A stretch of 18,520 nt of DNA from JBLFWJ01 sp047611425 (GTDB lineage Bacteria > Bacteroidota > Bacteroidia > UBA10329). Position numbers and translations under genes: made by a program. The DNA is taken from assembly GCA_047611425.1 (NCBI GenBank), contig JBLFWJ010000049.1:1-18520 (forward strand), in the 5' to 3' direction. The notes below the pieces were generated by a model. The model saw only the letters and a program-made list of their open reading frames with translations, did not search any database and had not been told where the DNA came from. Positions 1-6,954 of this stretch are shown here, piece by piece (positions within the stretch are counted from its first letter, which is position 1; every line of letters starts with the position of its first letter).

Positions 1-130
1 GTTCAACGATATCTACGTAGCGATAGAAAGAAGTAGTTCTTCTTTCAAAATCTTCAGCGTGAAGTGCAGCTATTGCATCCTCATGACCTAGACGGTTTAT
101 TAGCTTCTTCTTTCCAGCGTTAGGATCCAT
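1..130 (-). CDS. trhO: tRNA uridine(34) hydroxylase TrhO (YceA/UPF0176 family), N-terminal part
   Basis: Only the first 43 codons lie in the window; the gene runs off the left edge. Read on the minus strand from the ATG at 130-128, the protein begins MDPNAGKKKLINRLG and then contains RRTTSFYRYVDI. The latter matches the conserved RTTxSFYKYxxI segment near the N-terminus of the TrhO/YceA rhodanese-like family. Family knowledge: TrhO hydroxylates U34 of certain tRNAs to 5-hydroxyuridine, in the cytoplasm. The rhodanese domain and its catalytic cysteine would lie beyond the edge, so they cannot be checked. A perfect -7 octamer lies 20 bases upstream of the ATG. The family call rests on one short motif. 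Confidence 0.75.
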   Translation of the reverse strand, partial: MDPNAGKKKLINRLGHEDAIAALHAEDFERRTTSFYRYVDIVE

Positions 131-150
131 TGCAATTGAATTTACCAAGG

Positions 151-158
151 CAAAGTTA
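151..158 (-). promoter_or_regulatory. Bacteroidota-type -7 promoter element for trhO
   Basis: Read on the minus strand this is TAACTTTG, a perfect TAnnTTTG match, with 20 bases between it and the trhO ATG. No clear TTG -33 element is visible at the usual distance, so the call rests on the octamer and its position. Confidence 0.5.
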
Positions 159-219
159 GGGCTATGCTTTTTTATTTACATGATAAGAAACATAGGAACT
201 CTAGGTTGATTACGAATCG

Positions 220-372
220 GTGGAAACGGTAAAGAAGGGCGATAAATTCACGTTTCTAGGCTCAGATGAAAAGAGTGGATTCCACCGAATGGTTGTTGGC
301 GATGACGATGAGAATTTCGTAGCAGTCAATACTTGCCCAGTACAGCGTATCAAAGTAGAAGAGATGAAGTAG
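220..372 (+). CDS. Small hypothetical protein or remnant (50 aa)
   Basis: An open frame from GTG at 220 to TAG at 370-372 encodes a hydrophilic, acidic 50-residue peptide (begins VETVKKGDKFTFLG; contains GDDDENF; ends IKVEEMK). The frame is closed upstream by a TAG at 202-204, and no ATG precedes GTG 220 in that frame. The composition looks like a real small beta-rich domain, but I do not recognise the family. It could be a GTG-started small gene, or the C-terminal end of a gene that lost its 5' part: an ATG at 180 is in a different frame and stops after nine codons. It converges on apaG with only two bases between the stop codons. Whether it is expressed is uncertain. Confidence 0.4.
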   Translation: METVKKGDKFTFLGSDEKSGFHRMVVGDDDENFVAVNTCPVQRIKVEEMK

Positions 373-374
373 TC

Positions 375-761
375 TCAGTTCAGAATGAACGGAGCGTAGA
401 GTTGAAATTCTGGAATTTCAACTTGGAAAATTTCATTCGTGTCGAGTCGAACCATTTGGTAATGGCCGCTCATTTTTCCAACCGCTGTTTCAAGACTACA
501 GGCACTTTCGTAAGAGAACAATTCTCCAGTCTCTAGCTTGGGTTGTTCACCTACCACGCCATCTCCGTCAACGATTGTTCGCACACCATTGCTATCAAAA
601 ATCTCCCAGTGTCGTCTTAGCAATTTGACTTCAAACGAATTCAAGTTCTCAATCGTAATTCGATAGAAGAACACAAAGTTGTGCTTATCAGGATCCGAGT
701 GCTCTTCGCGATAGCGATGCGACTCTTTAATTCTTATGCCTTCTGTAACGTTGGATGCCAT
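375..761 (-). CDS. apaG: ApaG family protein (DUF525)
   Basis: This is a 128-residue protein, the usual ApaG length (about 125). Visible features are the fibronectin-III-like beta-sandwich segment FFYRITIENLN (31-41), RRHWEIFDSNG (49-59), the signature glycine motif GDGVVGEQP (66-74), and the C-terminal strand pattern GHYQMV...FQVEIPEF (99-119). ApaG is linked in enterobacteria to Co2+ resistance and Mg2+ efflux; its molecular role is not settled, and the GxGxxG loop has been proposed to bind pyrophosphate-type ligands. It is a soluble single-domain protein. The ATG at 761-759 fits the family start. Upstream, TTTG followed by AGCA and then the ATG hints at a promoter very close to the start, but the TA half of the octamer is not matched. 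Confidence 0.93.
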   Translation of the reverse strand: MASNVTEGIRIKESHRYREEHSDPDKHNFVFFYRITIENLNSFEVKLLRRHWEIFDSNGVRTIVDGDGVVGEQPKLETGELFSYESACSLETAVGKMSGHYQMVRLDTNEIFQVEIPEFQLYAPFILN

Positions 762-838
762 TGCTCAAACAATAAACGTATTAAGGTTTGAATCGGTTGC
801 CTGAAATTGTGCAGATTTGAAAAATTGTTGATAAATAC

Positions 839-1735
839 TTACGCTTTCAAATTGCGCATCCAATCCAAAACGAATATGAATTGATCCTTTGGTGCGTCCT
901 TGTGTGTTAGCAAATTGATGTGGTCGTAATCATGAAGATGACCTGTTTTCTTACTTAATATCTTAAACGATAAATTTTTCGAGCTAGCCTGTTTAGCTGT
1001 GAATTCACAATCCACTGGGTTGCCCAAGGTTTTATCATCACCTCCGGTAATTGCAAGAATAGCAGAGAAGTCAGCTTTGTTCATCGCCTCCAAGTAATCG
1101 AAGCCATCGTACGGATCATTCATTTTAGATCCATCGTAAAGCCAAGTATTGGTCTCGTGATACGTTTTGGCGGTTTCATTATCGGCACCTAGTTTGTATC
1201 GTTTAGCATCCAGAAAACCATCTGCTTTCACTTTCCATTTCCCAAAGATTCCCCAAGCTATGTTCAGTTTGTAGAATCGTTCCCAATTCCAAATGCTTAT
1301 TGCCCGTCTGGTTGCAAAAAGAATCAACCCTTGAACATTGGCTTGTTCTGGATAACGAGCATACCAGCCCATAAGCAAATTCCCACCCCATGAATGAGCG
1401 CCTAGCCAAAGCTTCTTTATTCCAGACTTTTGCTGAATCATTTCCACAATCTTCGGAAGATCCTCATTGATCATTTCGGAATTGCCAAAGTCTGAACTTC
1501 CATCAATTGCCGGTGTGCTTTTTCCCCGTCCTCTTAAGTCAGGAACGTAGACATCAAATCCATTCTTAGCCAAAAAAGGAGCAAACCCTTTTCCGCTGTC
1601 GGTGTAGAAGATTCGCCCATTTTCAATGGAACCATGAATCAGAAGAATTGGTTCACCACCTTCTCTTTCAAACCAACGTTTTATGTGTAGTCGGTCGTTG
1701 TTTCCAATCTTAATAAAGAGACTTTCGTCAGCCAT
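839..1735 (-). CDS. Alpha/beta hydrolase (serine hydrolase, monoglyceride-lipase/serine-aminopeptidase-like)
   Basis: The 298-residue protein has the alpha/beta-hydrolase core. The oxyanion motif is LLIHGS (31-36), followed by DVYVPDLRGRGKS (61-73). The nucleophile elbow is GAHSWGG (112-118) with Ser115. A probable acid is in GGDDKTLG (231-238), and a probable His lies near 266-272 (TGHLHDYDH). A cap-like insertion with aromatic residues occupies about 143-215. There is no signal peptide, so it is probably cytoplasmic. The substrate cannot be read from sequence; carboxylesterase or lipase activity is only an inference. The ATG overlaps the stop of the upstream VOC remnant as TAATG, so the gene was, or still is, translationally coupled to whatever lay upstream. 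No terminator is obvious after the stop. Confidence 0.88.
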   Translation of the reverse strand: MADESLFIKIGNNDRLHIKRWFEREGGEPILLIHGSIENGRIFYTDSGKGFAPFLAKNGFDVYVPDLRGRGKSTPAIDGSSDFGNSEMINEDLPKIVEMIQQKSGIKKLWLGAHSWGGNLLMGWYARYPEQANVQGLILFATRRAISIWNWERFYKLNIAWGIFGKWKVKADGFLDAKRYKLGADNETAKTYHETNTWLYDGSKMNDPYDGFDYLEAMNKADFSAILAITGGDDKTLGNPVDCEFTAKQASSKNLSFKILSKKTGHLHDYDHINLLTHKDAPKDQFIFVLDWMRNLKA

Positions 1736-1830
1736 TAATTATCAGAATGAAGCGCAAGTCTGTTTCCTTCGGAATCTATGAAATGAGCCAAGAAGCTATG
1801 CTCGGCATCTATTCCATTATGTTCTTGCAT
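1735..1830 (-). pseudogene. C-terminal remnant of a VOC/glyoxalase-like protein
   Basis: Minus-strand codons from ATG 1830-1828 to TAA 1737-1735 encode 31 residues ending FIDSEGNRLALHSDN. This closely resembles the last strand of VOC (glyoxalase/bleomycin-resistance) proteins, where a metal-binding Glu sits in the FxDxEGNxxxLHS segment. The same frame continues upstream for only seven codons (from 1851) before a TGA at 1854-1852. Beyond that, neither this frame nor the others carries recognisable VOC sequence, so the N-terminal three quarters of the domain is missing. The stop overlaps the hydrolase start as TAATG, which suggests an ancestral VOC-hydrolase operon whose first gene was deleted from its 5' end. 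It could still act as a leader for translating the hydrolase. Confidence 0.55.
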
Positions 1831-1948
1831 GGTTGCTATTGTAGATGATGAACAAGTTCAAATATACCCGCTTTGGCAGATGTGAATTAGTTTTGATTTA
1901 GTCTTAAAACTTCCTGTGGTTTTAAAGGACTGACGCATCAAAAACCCC

Positions 1949-1956
1949 TATTTTCG
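1949..1956 (+). promoter_or_regulatory. Candidate -7 element for sucC
   Basis: TATTTTCG matches TAnnTTTG at all but one specified position and ends 22 bases before the sucC ATG. Similar TAnnTTCG octamers occur 19-23 bases before two other plus-strand genes in this window. No convincing -33 TTG is visible. Confidence 0.35.
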
Positions 1957-1978
1957 GCATCGCAAAAAAGCATTTCAA

Positions 1979-3190
1979 ATGAACATTCACGAATATCAAG
2001 CTAAGTCTATTCTGAGCGCCTCAGGCGTTACAGTTCAAAGAGGAAGAGTTGTTGAAAATGCTGCTGATGCAGTTGCTGCAGCCAAAGAGTTATCCGAAGA
2101 AACAGGCACCGAATGGTTTGTGGTTAAAGCACAGATTCATGCAGGTGGTCGTGGTAAAGGAACCGTTACTGAAACGGGTTCTCACGGAGTTGTTCTTGCA
2201 AAAGGAATCGACAAGGTTGAGGAAATCGCCAAAGGAATTCTTGGAGGACATTTGGTGACCAAGCAAACCAGCGATGAAGGAAAATTGGTGAGCAAGGTGT
2301 TCATCGGTGAGGATGTTTACTATCCTGGTGAAAGCGAGACAGAAGAATTTTACATGAGCGTTTTGCTTAATCGTGAAACGGGGCAGAACATGATTATGTA
2401 TTCTCCAGAAGGAGGAATGGATATCGAAACTGTTGCAGAGAATACACCGGAGTTGATTTTCCACGAGGAGGTTGATCCAGGTGTTGGTCTTCAAGGTTTT
2501 CAAGCCAGAAAGATTGCATTCAACCTTGGGTTGAGTGGTGCCGCGTTTAAGGATATGACCAAGTTTGTTTTTGCATTGTACAATGCATACGTAACAAGCG
2601 ATTCTGCCATGTTCGAAATCAACCCTGTATTGAAGACATCGGACAACAGAATTATGGCTGTTGATGCAAAAGTGACTTTGGATGCAAATTCACTTTTCCG
2701 TCACAAGGATTTCGCAGCTATGCGTGATGAGTCTGAGGAAGATGCAACGGAGGTCGAGGCCGATAAGGTAGGCTTGAACTACGTAAAGCTTGATGGTAAC
2801 GTTGGCTGCATGGTTAACGGTGCTGGACTTGCAATGGCCACAATGGACATGATTAAGCTTCTTGGTTTTGAGCCAGCCAATTTCTTGGACGTGGGCGGTA
2901 CTGCTGATGCAGCAAGAGTAGAGCAGGCGTTCAGAATCATTCTCAAGGATCCAAATGTAAAAGCAATCCTTGTAAACATCTTTGGCGGTATCGTTCGTTG
3001 TGATCGTGTTGCACAAGGTGTTGTAGATGCTTACAAGAACATGGGAACGATTGATGTTCCAATCATTGTTCGATTGCAAGGAACCAACGCTGTAGAGGCT
3101 AAGAAGATTATTGATGACAGTGGCCTGAAAGTAATGTCGGCCATTGCATTGAAAGAAGCAGCTGAGAAAGTGCAAGAGGCGCTTTCTTGA
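1979..3190 (+). CDS. sucC: Succinate-CoA ligase (ADP-forming), beta subunit
   Basis: The 403-residue protein matches SucC in length and motifs. It starts MNIHEYQAKSIL. The ATP-grasp N-terminal part contains AQIHAGGRGKG (51-61), and the metal/nucleotide site is MFEINPVL (211-218). The C-terminal CoA-ligase part has NGAGLAMATMD (280-290), FLDVGGTA (302-309), NIFGGIVRCD (333-342) and LQGTNAVEA (366-374). With SucD it converts succinyl-CoA, ADP and phosphate into succinate, CoA and ATP in the TCA cycle (cytoplasm). SucD carries the phosphohistidine, so SucC alone is inactive. No sucD is adjacent: the gene is transcribed alone and ends in a strong hairpin, so sucD must lie elsewhere. Nothing in the sequence appears broken. 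Confidence 0.98.
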   Translation: MNIHEYQAKSILSASGVTVQRGRVVENAADAVAAAKELSEETGTEWFVVKAQIHAGGRGKGTVTETGSHGVVLAKGIDKVEEIAKGILGGHLVTKQTSDEGKLVSKVFIGEDVYYPGESETEEFYMSVLLNRETGQNMIMYSPEGGMDIETVAENTPELIFHEEVDPGVGLQGFQARKIAFNLGLSGAAFKDMTKFVFALYNAYVTSDSAMFEINPVLKTSDNRIMAVDAKVTLDANSLFRHKDFAAMRDESEEDATEVEADKVGLNYVKLDGNVGCMVNGAGLAMATMDMIKLLGFEPANFLDVGGTADAARVEQAFRIILKDPNVKAILVNIFGGIVRCDRVAQGVVDAYKNMGTIDVPIIVRLQGTNAVEAKKIIDDSGLKVMSAIALKEAAEKVQEALS

Positions 3191-3217
3191 TTTGAATCAA
3201 TAGAAATTTAGAATTGT

Positions 3218-3253
3218 AAAGCCCTGTGACCTTCTTGGTTACTGGGCTTTTTT
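3218..3253. terminator. Terminator between convergent sucC and the methyltransferase gene
   Basis: AAAGCCC pairs with GGGCTTT, and the stem continues through GT/AC and ACC/GGT (with one T/T mismatch and one G-T wobble) around a TTCTT loop. A run of six T follows on the plus strand, so it is a good Rho-independent terminator for sucC. On the minus strand the stem is the same but the T-run is poor and lies beyond the methyltransferase stop, so it may act only weakly in that direction. Confidence 0.85.
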
Positions 3254-3959
3254 ATTTCCCCAAAAGGAACATACAAGGCCGCTTATGCAGATGAATGGAA
3301 GTGGCTTTCCACTCGTTAATCGATTGCGTTTTGATCTCTTCAGAACTCATTGTAATGTCAACAGCCAGGCAAAGCAAGTGTTGGTTATTGCAGATTCTTA
3401 GCACCTCTTCAAAAAGCTTTTGGTTGCGATATGGTGTTTCCATGAAAATCTGAGTGAAACCGGTTCTGGAAACCACGGAATCAAGCTCTTTCAGTTTTCG
3501 GGTGCGATCGTGTTTATCAATAGGCAAGTAACCGTTGAACGTAAACCCTTGTCCGTTCAAGCCACTTGCCATAAGGCCGAGTAGGATGGAGGAAGGGCCA
3601 ATTAGCGGAACCACCTTAATGTTGTAGGTATGTGCTTCAGCGATTAAGATTTGGCCCGGATCAGCCACACCTGGACAACCCGCTTCAGACATCAACCCAA
3701 TGTCTTTGCCTTGAAGCAGCAATTCCATCGGACGTGAGATCTCATGCTGAGAAGTGCGCTTGTCCAAAAGAATCAATTCCAAGGAATCAAAATCACGCTT
3801 GCTTCCTGTTGAACGGATAAAGCGTCTTGCCGAACGTTCATTCTCGACTACTAAATATTCCAATTCGTTTATCAAACGAAGGTTCAGATCTGGAAATAGC
3901 TTTTCGTTGACTGTTTCTCCAAGAGAAACTGGAATAAGAAATAGTGTTCCCATGCTCAT
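3252..3959 (-). CDS. SAM-dependent methyltransferase, tetrapyrrole-methylase fold (divergent RsmI-like)
   Basis: The 235-residue protein has two segments diagnostic of the RsmI branch of the tetrapyrrole methylase superfamily: GLMSEAGCPGVADPG (88-102, compare SDAGTPxxSDPG) and LIGPSSILLGLMASGL (119-134) followed by FNGYLPI (141-147). True RsmI (about 280 aa) 2'-O-methylates C1402 of 16S rRNA. Here the RsmI N-terminal hallmarks are replaced: ATPIGNL corresponds to IPVSLGE (9-15) and AEDTR to VENERSARRF (38-47), and the C-terminal extension is absent. I therefore call it an RsmI-like paralogue of unknown substrate. Its ATG overlaps the stop of the phosphatase gene by 4 bp (ATGA), so the two are co-translated. 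A second in-frame ATG lies two codons later. Confidence 0.85.
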   Translation of the reverse strand: MSMGTLFLIPVSLGETVNEKLFPDLNLRLINELEYLVVENERSARRFIRSTGSKRDFDSLELILLDKRTSQHEISRPMELLLQGKDIGLMSEAGCPGVADPGQILIAEAHTYNIKVVPLIGPSSILLGLMASGLNGQGFTFNGYLPIDKHDRTRKLKELDSVVSRTGFTQIFMETPYRNQKLFEEVLRICNNQHLLCLAVDITMSSEEIKTQSINEWKATSIHLHKRPCMFLLGK

Positions 3960-4420
3960 TTTAAGCTCTTAAGGAAAGCATCACAAGCAAAGTCTAGTAA
4001 TTCATAAACATGGTTGAATCCATCGTTGTAGTATGGATCTGGAACAGACATTCCTTTTACCTCGTTTCCGTAATCCAACATTAGACTCACTTTTCCAGCA
4101 TCTTCACTGTTTCTGGCCAGTTGCAAAACATTCGTCTTGTTGGAAATATCCATTACGAGAATATGATCGAATTGATCAAAATCTTCGATTACAAAAGTTC
4201 GGGAACGCTGGTCTGAAATGTCCAATCCTTGATTGCGCATTTCCTCTTGGGCCCGTGCATCAGGCTGTTCGTCTTCATGCCAACCGGACGTTCCGGAACT
4301 ATCGACAATAATATCAATGCCCAGTTCTTCAGCTTTGTGTTTTAGAACGCCTTCTGCCATAGGGCTGCGGCAAATATTGCCTAGGCAGACCATCAATACT
4401 TTTGGAGTTGTACCACTCAT
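3956..4420 (-). CDS. Low-molecular-weight protein-tyrosine phosphatase
   Basis: The 154-residue protein has the complete LMW-PTP active site. The P-loop is VCLGNICRSPMAEGVL (11-26) with nucleophile Cys12, second Cys17 and Arg18. The general acid Asp128 lies in the VPDPYY loop (126-131). SSGTSGWHEDEQPDARA (41-57) is the usual conserved segment after the first helix. Such enzymes hydrolyse phosphotyrosine or small aryl phosphates in the cytoplasm; bacterial Wzb-type members oppose BY-kinases of exopolysaccharide export, but no kinase is present here. It lies downstream of dnaA, separated by a strong hairpin, and its stop overlaps the methyltransferase start. Its own promoter must lie in the 44 bp that also holds the hairpin, or it relies on read-through from dnaA. 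Confidence 0.95.
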   Translation of the reverse strand: MSGTTPKVLMVCLGNICRSPMAEGVLKHKAEELGIDIIVDSSGTSGWHEDEQPDARAQEEMRNQGLDISDQRSRTFVIEDFDQFDHILVMDISNKTNVLQLARNSEDAGKVSLMLDYGNEVKGMSVPDPYYNDGFNHVYELLDFACDAFLKSLK

Positions 4421-4429
4421 GTTAAATGA

Positions 4430-4455
4430 AAACGCCCATGATTAGATGGGCGTTT
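4430..4455 (-). terminator. Hairpin terminator after dnaA
   Basis: AAACGCCCAT and ATGGGCGTTT form a perfect 10-bp stem around a 6-base loop. In the minus-strand direction it is followed by TTTTCATTT, a moderate T-rich tail. It begins 9 bp after the dnaA stop and ends 10 bp before the phosphatase ATG, so it would terminate or attenuate dnaA transcription ahead of the phosphatase-methyltransferase pair. Confidence 0.75.
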
Positions 4456-4464
4456 AAGTTCGGT

Positions 4465-5895
4465 TTATTGTAGTTGAATTTTTCGATTCAACTCATCGAT
4501 ATATCCTCGGAAACGCTTGTCGGTCTCCATTAGATTATTGACCGTACGACATGCGTGAAGTACCGTAGCGTGGTCTTTACCACCACAGTGTGCTCCGATT
4601 GTTGCCAAGGAATTCTTGGTCAAACTCTTCGCATAGTACATCGCAATCTGACGTGCTTGAACAACCTCACGCTTTCGCGTCTTGCTCTTCATTAACTCGA
4701 TAGGCATGTCGAAGTAATCGCTTACAACCTTTTGGATGTAGTCGATGCTGATTTCTCTAGCCGTGTTCTTAACGAACTTGTCGATCATCTTCTTGGCCAA
4801 TTCCAAGGTGATGGATTTCTTGTTCAATGAAGCTTGCGCCAACAATGAAATCAATGCGCCTTCCAGTTCACGAATATTCGTGGTGATAGAGTAGGCTAGG
4901 TATTCCAAGACCTCATCGGTCAATTCAATACCATCTTGATAAATCTTCTTCTTAAGAATTGCAATCCTGGTTTCCAATTCTGGAACCTGAAGATCTGCAG
5001 ACAATCCCCACTTGAATCGGGAAAGTAGTCGCTGCTCCATTCCCTGCATTTCTACAGGTGCCTTATCAGCAGAAAGGATCAGTTGCTTACCATTCTGGTG
5101 TAGATGATTGAAAATGTGGAAGAATACGTCCTGCGTTTTCTCCTTCCCTGATAGGAACTGCACATCATCTACAATAAGCACATCTATCATTTGATAGAAC
5201 TGCACAAAATCGTTTTGGGTGTTATTCTTTACAGAATCGATGAACTGATGTGTGAATCGCTCGGAAGAAACGTAGAGCACGGTCTTCTCAGGATGATTCT
5301 CCTTAATCTCAATTCCGATGGCATGTGCCAAGTGTGTCTTTCCAAGACCTACACCTCCATAAATCAATAATGGGTTGAAAGCTGTTCCACCTGGCTTCTG
5401 AGCTACTGCAAAACCTGCAGAGCGCGCCAAACGGTTGCAATCGCCTTCTATAAAGTTCTCTAGGTTGTAGTTGGGGTTAAGTTGAGATTCAATCTTAATC
5501 TTCTTCAACCCAGGAATCACGAATGGATTCTTGATACCCGTATTCTTATTCAAATCAATCGGCATGGTAACCGGAACGTTCTTGGTGGTTGCCGAATTGG
5601 TCGGAACCTTAACCGAATACGGCTTTGAACTGTTGTAAGCGTTTTCCATGATAATGGAATACTCCAACCTTCCTTCCGCTCCTAACTCCTTTTTTACGGT
5701 TTTTTTAAGAAGATCGATGTAGTGTTCCTCCAGCCATTCATAAAAGAACTGGCTAGGTACCTGAATTGTAAGTACGCTGCGTTCCAATTTAATAGGAACG
5801 ATGGGCTCAAACCAAGTTGAGAAACTCTGGTAAGGAACGTTGTCTTTGATGATGTCTAAGCATCGTCCCCACGCATCGATGTATTCTTTCTTCAT
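4465..5895 (-). CDS. dnaA: Chromosomal replication initiator protein DnaA
   Basis: The 476-residue protein has all four DnaA domains. Domain I (about 1-85) includes the conserved FSTWFEPI segment (25-32). A variable linker spans about 86-130. The AAA+ domain contains Walker A GGVGLGKT (180-187), Walker B DVLIVDD (238-244) and the RLLSRFKWGL segment (289-298). Domain IV is the DNA-binding helix-turn-helix with GGKDHATVLHAC (438-449). DnaA-ATP binds DnaA boxes at oriC, opens the origin and loads helicase. No cluster of TTATNCACA boxes is visible in the flanking intergenic DNA, and dnaN, recF and gyrB are not adjacent, so the origin is probably elsewhere. A weak promoter candidate is placed at 5907-5937. 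Confidence 0.98.
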   Translation of the reverse strand: MKKEYIDAWGRCLDIIKDNVPYQSFSTWFEPIVPIKLERSVLTIQVPSQFFYEWLEEHYIDLLKKTVKKELGAEGRLEYSIIMENAYNSSKPYSVKVPTNSATTKNVPVTMPIDLNKNTGIKNPFVIPGLKKIKIESQLNPNYNLENFIEGDCNRLARSAGFAVAQKPGGTAFNPLLIYGGVGLGKTHLAHAIGIEIKENHPEKTVLYVSSERFTHQFIDSVKNNTQNDFVQFYQMIDVLIVDDVQFLSGKEKTQDVFFHIFNHLHQNGKQLILSADKAPVEMQGMEQRLLSRFKWGLSADLQVPELETRIAILKKKIYQDGIELTDEVLEYLAYSITTNIRELEGALISLLAQASLNKKSITLELAKKMIDKFVKNTAREISIDYIQKVVSDYFDMPIELMKSKTRKREVVQARQIAMYYAKSLTKNSLATIGAHCGGKDHATVLHACRTVNNLMETDKRFRGYIDELNRKIQLQ

Positions 5896-5906
5896 TGTAT
5901 CGTAGT

Positions 5907-5937
5907 CAACTATATAAGAGTTAGTAACTTATGCAAT
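5907..5937 (-). promoter_or_regulatory. Candidate dnaA promoter
   Basis: On the minus strand ATTG (5937-5934) is followed after 19 bases by TATAGTTG (5914-5907), one mismatch from TAnnTTTG; both motifs and the spacing fit the flavobacterial vegetative consensus. Only 11 bases separate it from the dnaA ATG, so the leader would be very short. Between 5953 and 5967 lies a 5-bp hairpin (CCGCA/TGCGG) of unknown role. Confidence 0.4.
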
Positions 5938-6011
5938 TAAATTCACGGAACCCCGCATAGATTGCGGTACCTGCGAATTCAACGGAAACAAAAGTTCAAT
6001 TAAAAAAGGTG

Positions 6012-6045
6012 AAAAAAAAACGTTTTTGCTATTGACTTTGTCAAA
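6012..6045 (-). terminator. Weak terminator after the metallophosphatase gene
   Basis: Just after the stop, the minus strand reads TTGAC-AAA-GTCAA (5-bp stem, 3-base loop), then a spacer with an AAAAACGTTTTT palindrome, ending in a run of nine T. The T-run is strong but the stems are AT-rich and short, so the call is tentative. Confidence 0.35.
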
Positions 6046-6048
6046 AGA

Positions 6049-6954
6049 TTATGCCAAATGGGTACCGTTTACCATCTTGCCATCATCATCGAAAAACAGA
6101 CTTAATTTTCCGAGTCTGATTCCAGCCCATCCAGCCTGACAAATCATCACTTTTCCATGACCATTATTGGCTACTATTTCGGGTTGATCTAGAAAGGTGT
6201 GGGTATGACCTCCAAGTATAACATCAATATTTTCAGACTGTTGCGCCAGAGTTATATCCGATACCTTGTTGGAGTCGTATTTATAGCCAAGGTGGGACAA
6301 GCACACCACAACATTACATTTCAGTTCATTACGTAAGTAATTACTCACACTGTTAGCCGATTTAATGGGGTTTAAATAGCCTATTTTCCCGTAAAGGTTG
6401 GGGTTAACCAAACCTTCGAGCTCGATGCCGATTCCGAAAACGCCAATTCGTAATCCGTCAATTTCGAACAATTTGTGTGGAAAAACGTGTTTTTGCAGTT
6501 CAGAATCACCCAGATTATAGTTTGAATTCAAAAAAGGGAAGGATGCGTTGGGCATTTGGCTAACCAAGCCGGAAACTCCGTTATCGAAATCATGGTTTCC
6601 TAAAGTGGCTGCATCATATCCAATCTGGCTCATCAATTTGAATTCCAACTCACCTCCATAATAATTGAAGTAAGGTGTGCCCTGAAAAATGTCACCCGAA
6701 TCGAACAGCAACACGTTTTTTTCAGCGACTCGTTCTTGTTCGACTAATGTGGCAATTCGGGACAACCCGCCAAGTCCTGCGTACTTTCCATCGGTCAGTG
6801 GAAAAGGATCGATTCTACTGTGAAGGTCGTTGGTGTGTAGAATTGTGAGTTTGCGAGGGCCAGATCCTTTAATGAAATTGCAACCAGCAGAACCAAGGAC
6901 TCCAATTCCAGCGCCTAAAATGGCTGAATTTCGTATGAAGCTTCTTCTCTTCAT
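6049..6954 (-). CDS. Metallophosphatase: catalytic half of a split 5'-nucleotidase, Tat-type lipoprotein
   Basis: The 301-residue protein carries the calcineurin-like metallophosphoesterase core of UshA-type 5'-nucleotidases: TNDLHS (41-46, metal ligands Asp43 and His45), DSGDIFQGT (85-93, Asp88), GNHDFD (119-124), SHLG (220-223) and GGHTHTF (248-254). It ends where UshA would pass into its C-terminal substrate-binding domain, which is supplied by the adjacent gene. The N-terminus has a twin-arginine pattern, KRRSFIRN (2-9), a hydrophobic stretch and a lipobox ending at Cys25 (GSAGC), so it is probably Tat-exported and lipid-anchored. The start overlaps the stop of the partner gene by 4 bp. 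The likely activity is hydrolysis of extracytoplasmic nucleotides, but the substrate is inferred only. Confidence 0.92.
   Translation of the reverse strand: MKRRSFIRNSAILGAGIGVLGSAGCNFIKGSGPRKLTILHTNDLHSRIDPFPLTDGKYAGLGGLSRIATLVEQERVAEKNVLLFDSGDIFQGTPYFNYYGGELEFKLMSQIGYDAATLGNHDFDNGVSGLVSQMPNASFPFLNSNYNLGDSELQKHVFPHKLFEIDGLRIGVFGIGIELEGLVNPNLYGKIGYLNPIKSANSVSNYLRNELKCNVVVCLSHLGYKYDSNKVSDITLAQQSENIDVILGGHTHTFLDQPEIVANNGHGKVMICQAGWAGIRLGKLSLFFDDDGKMVNGTHLA

Noticed and set aside
2090..3175. Long open frames antisense to sucC
   Set aside because: These are shadows of a highly conserved coding gene; their translations are cysteine- and serine-rich with no recognisable domain.
5896..6048. Possible oriC next to dnaA
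   Set aside because: The 153-bp region is AT-rich and has a small hairpin, but I found no TTATNCACA-type DnaA box cluster; the closest string (TTATGCAAT) misses two key positions.
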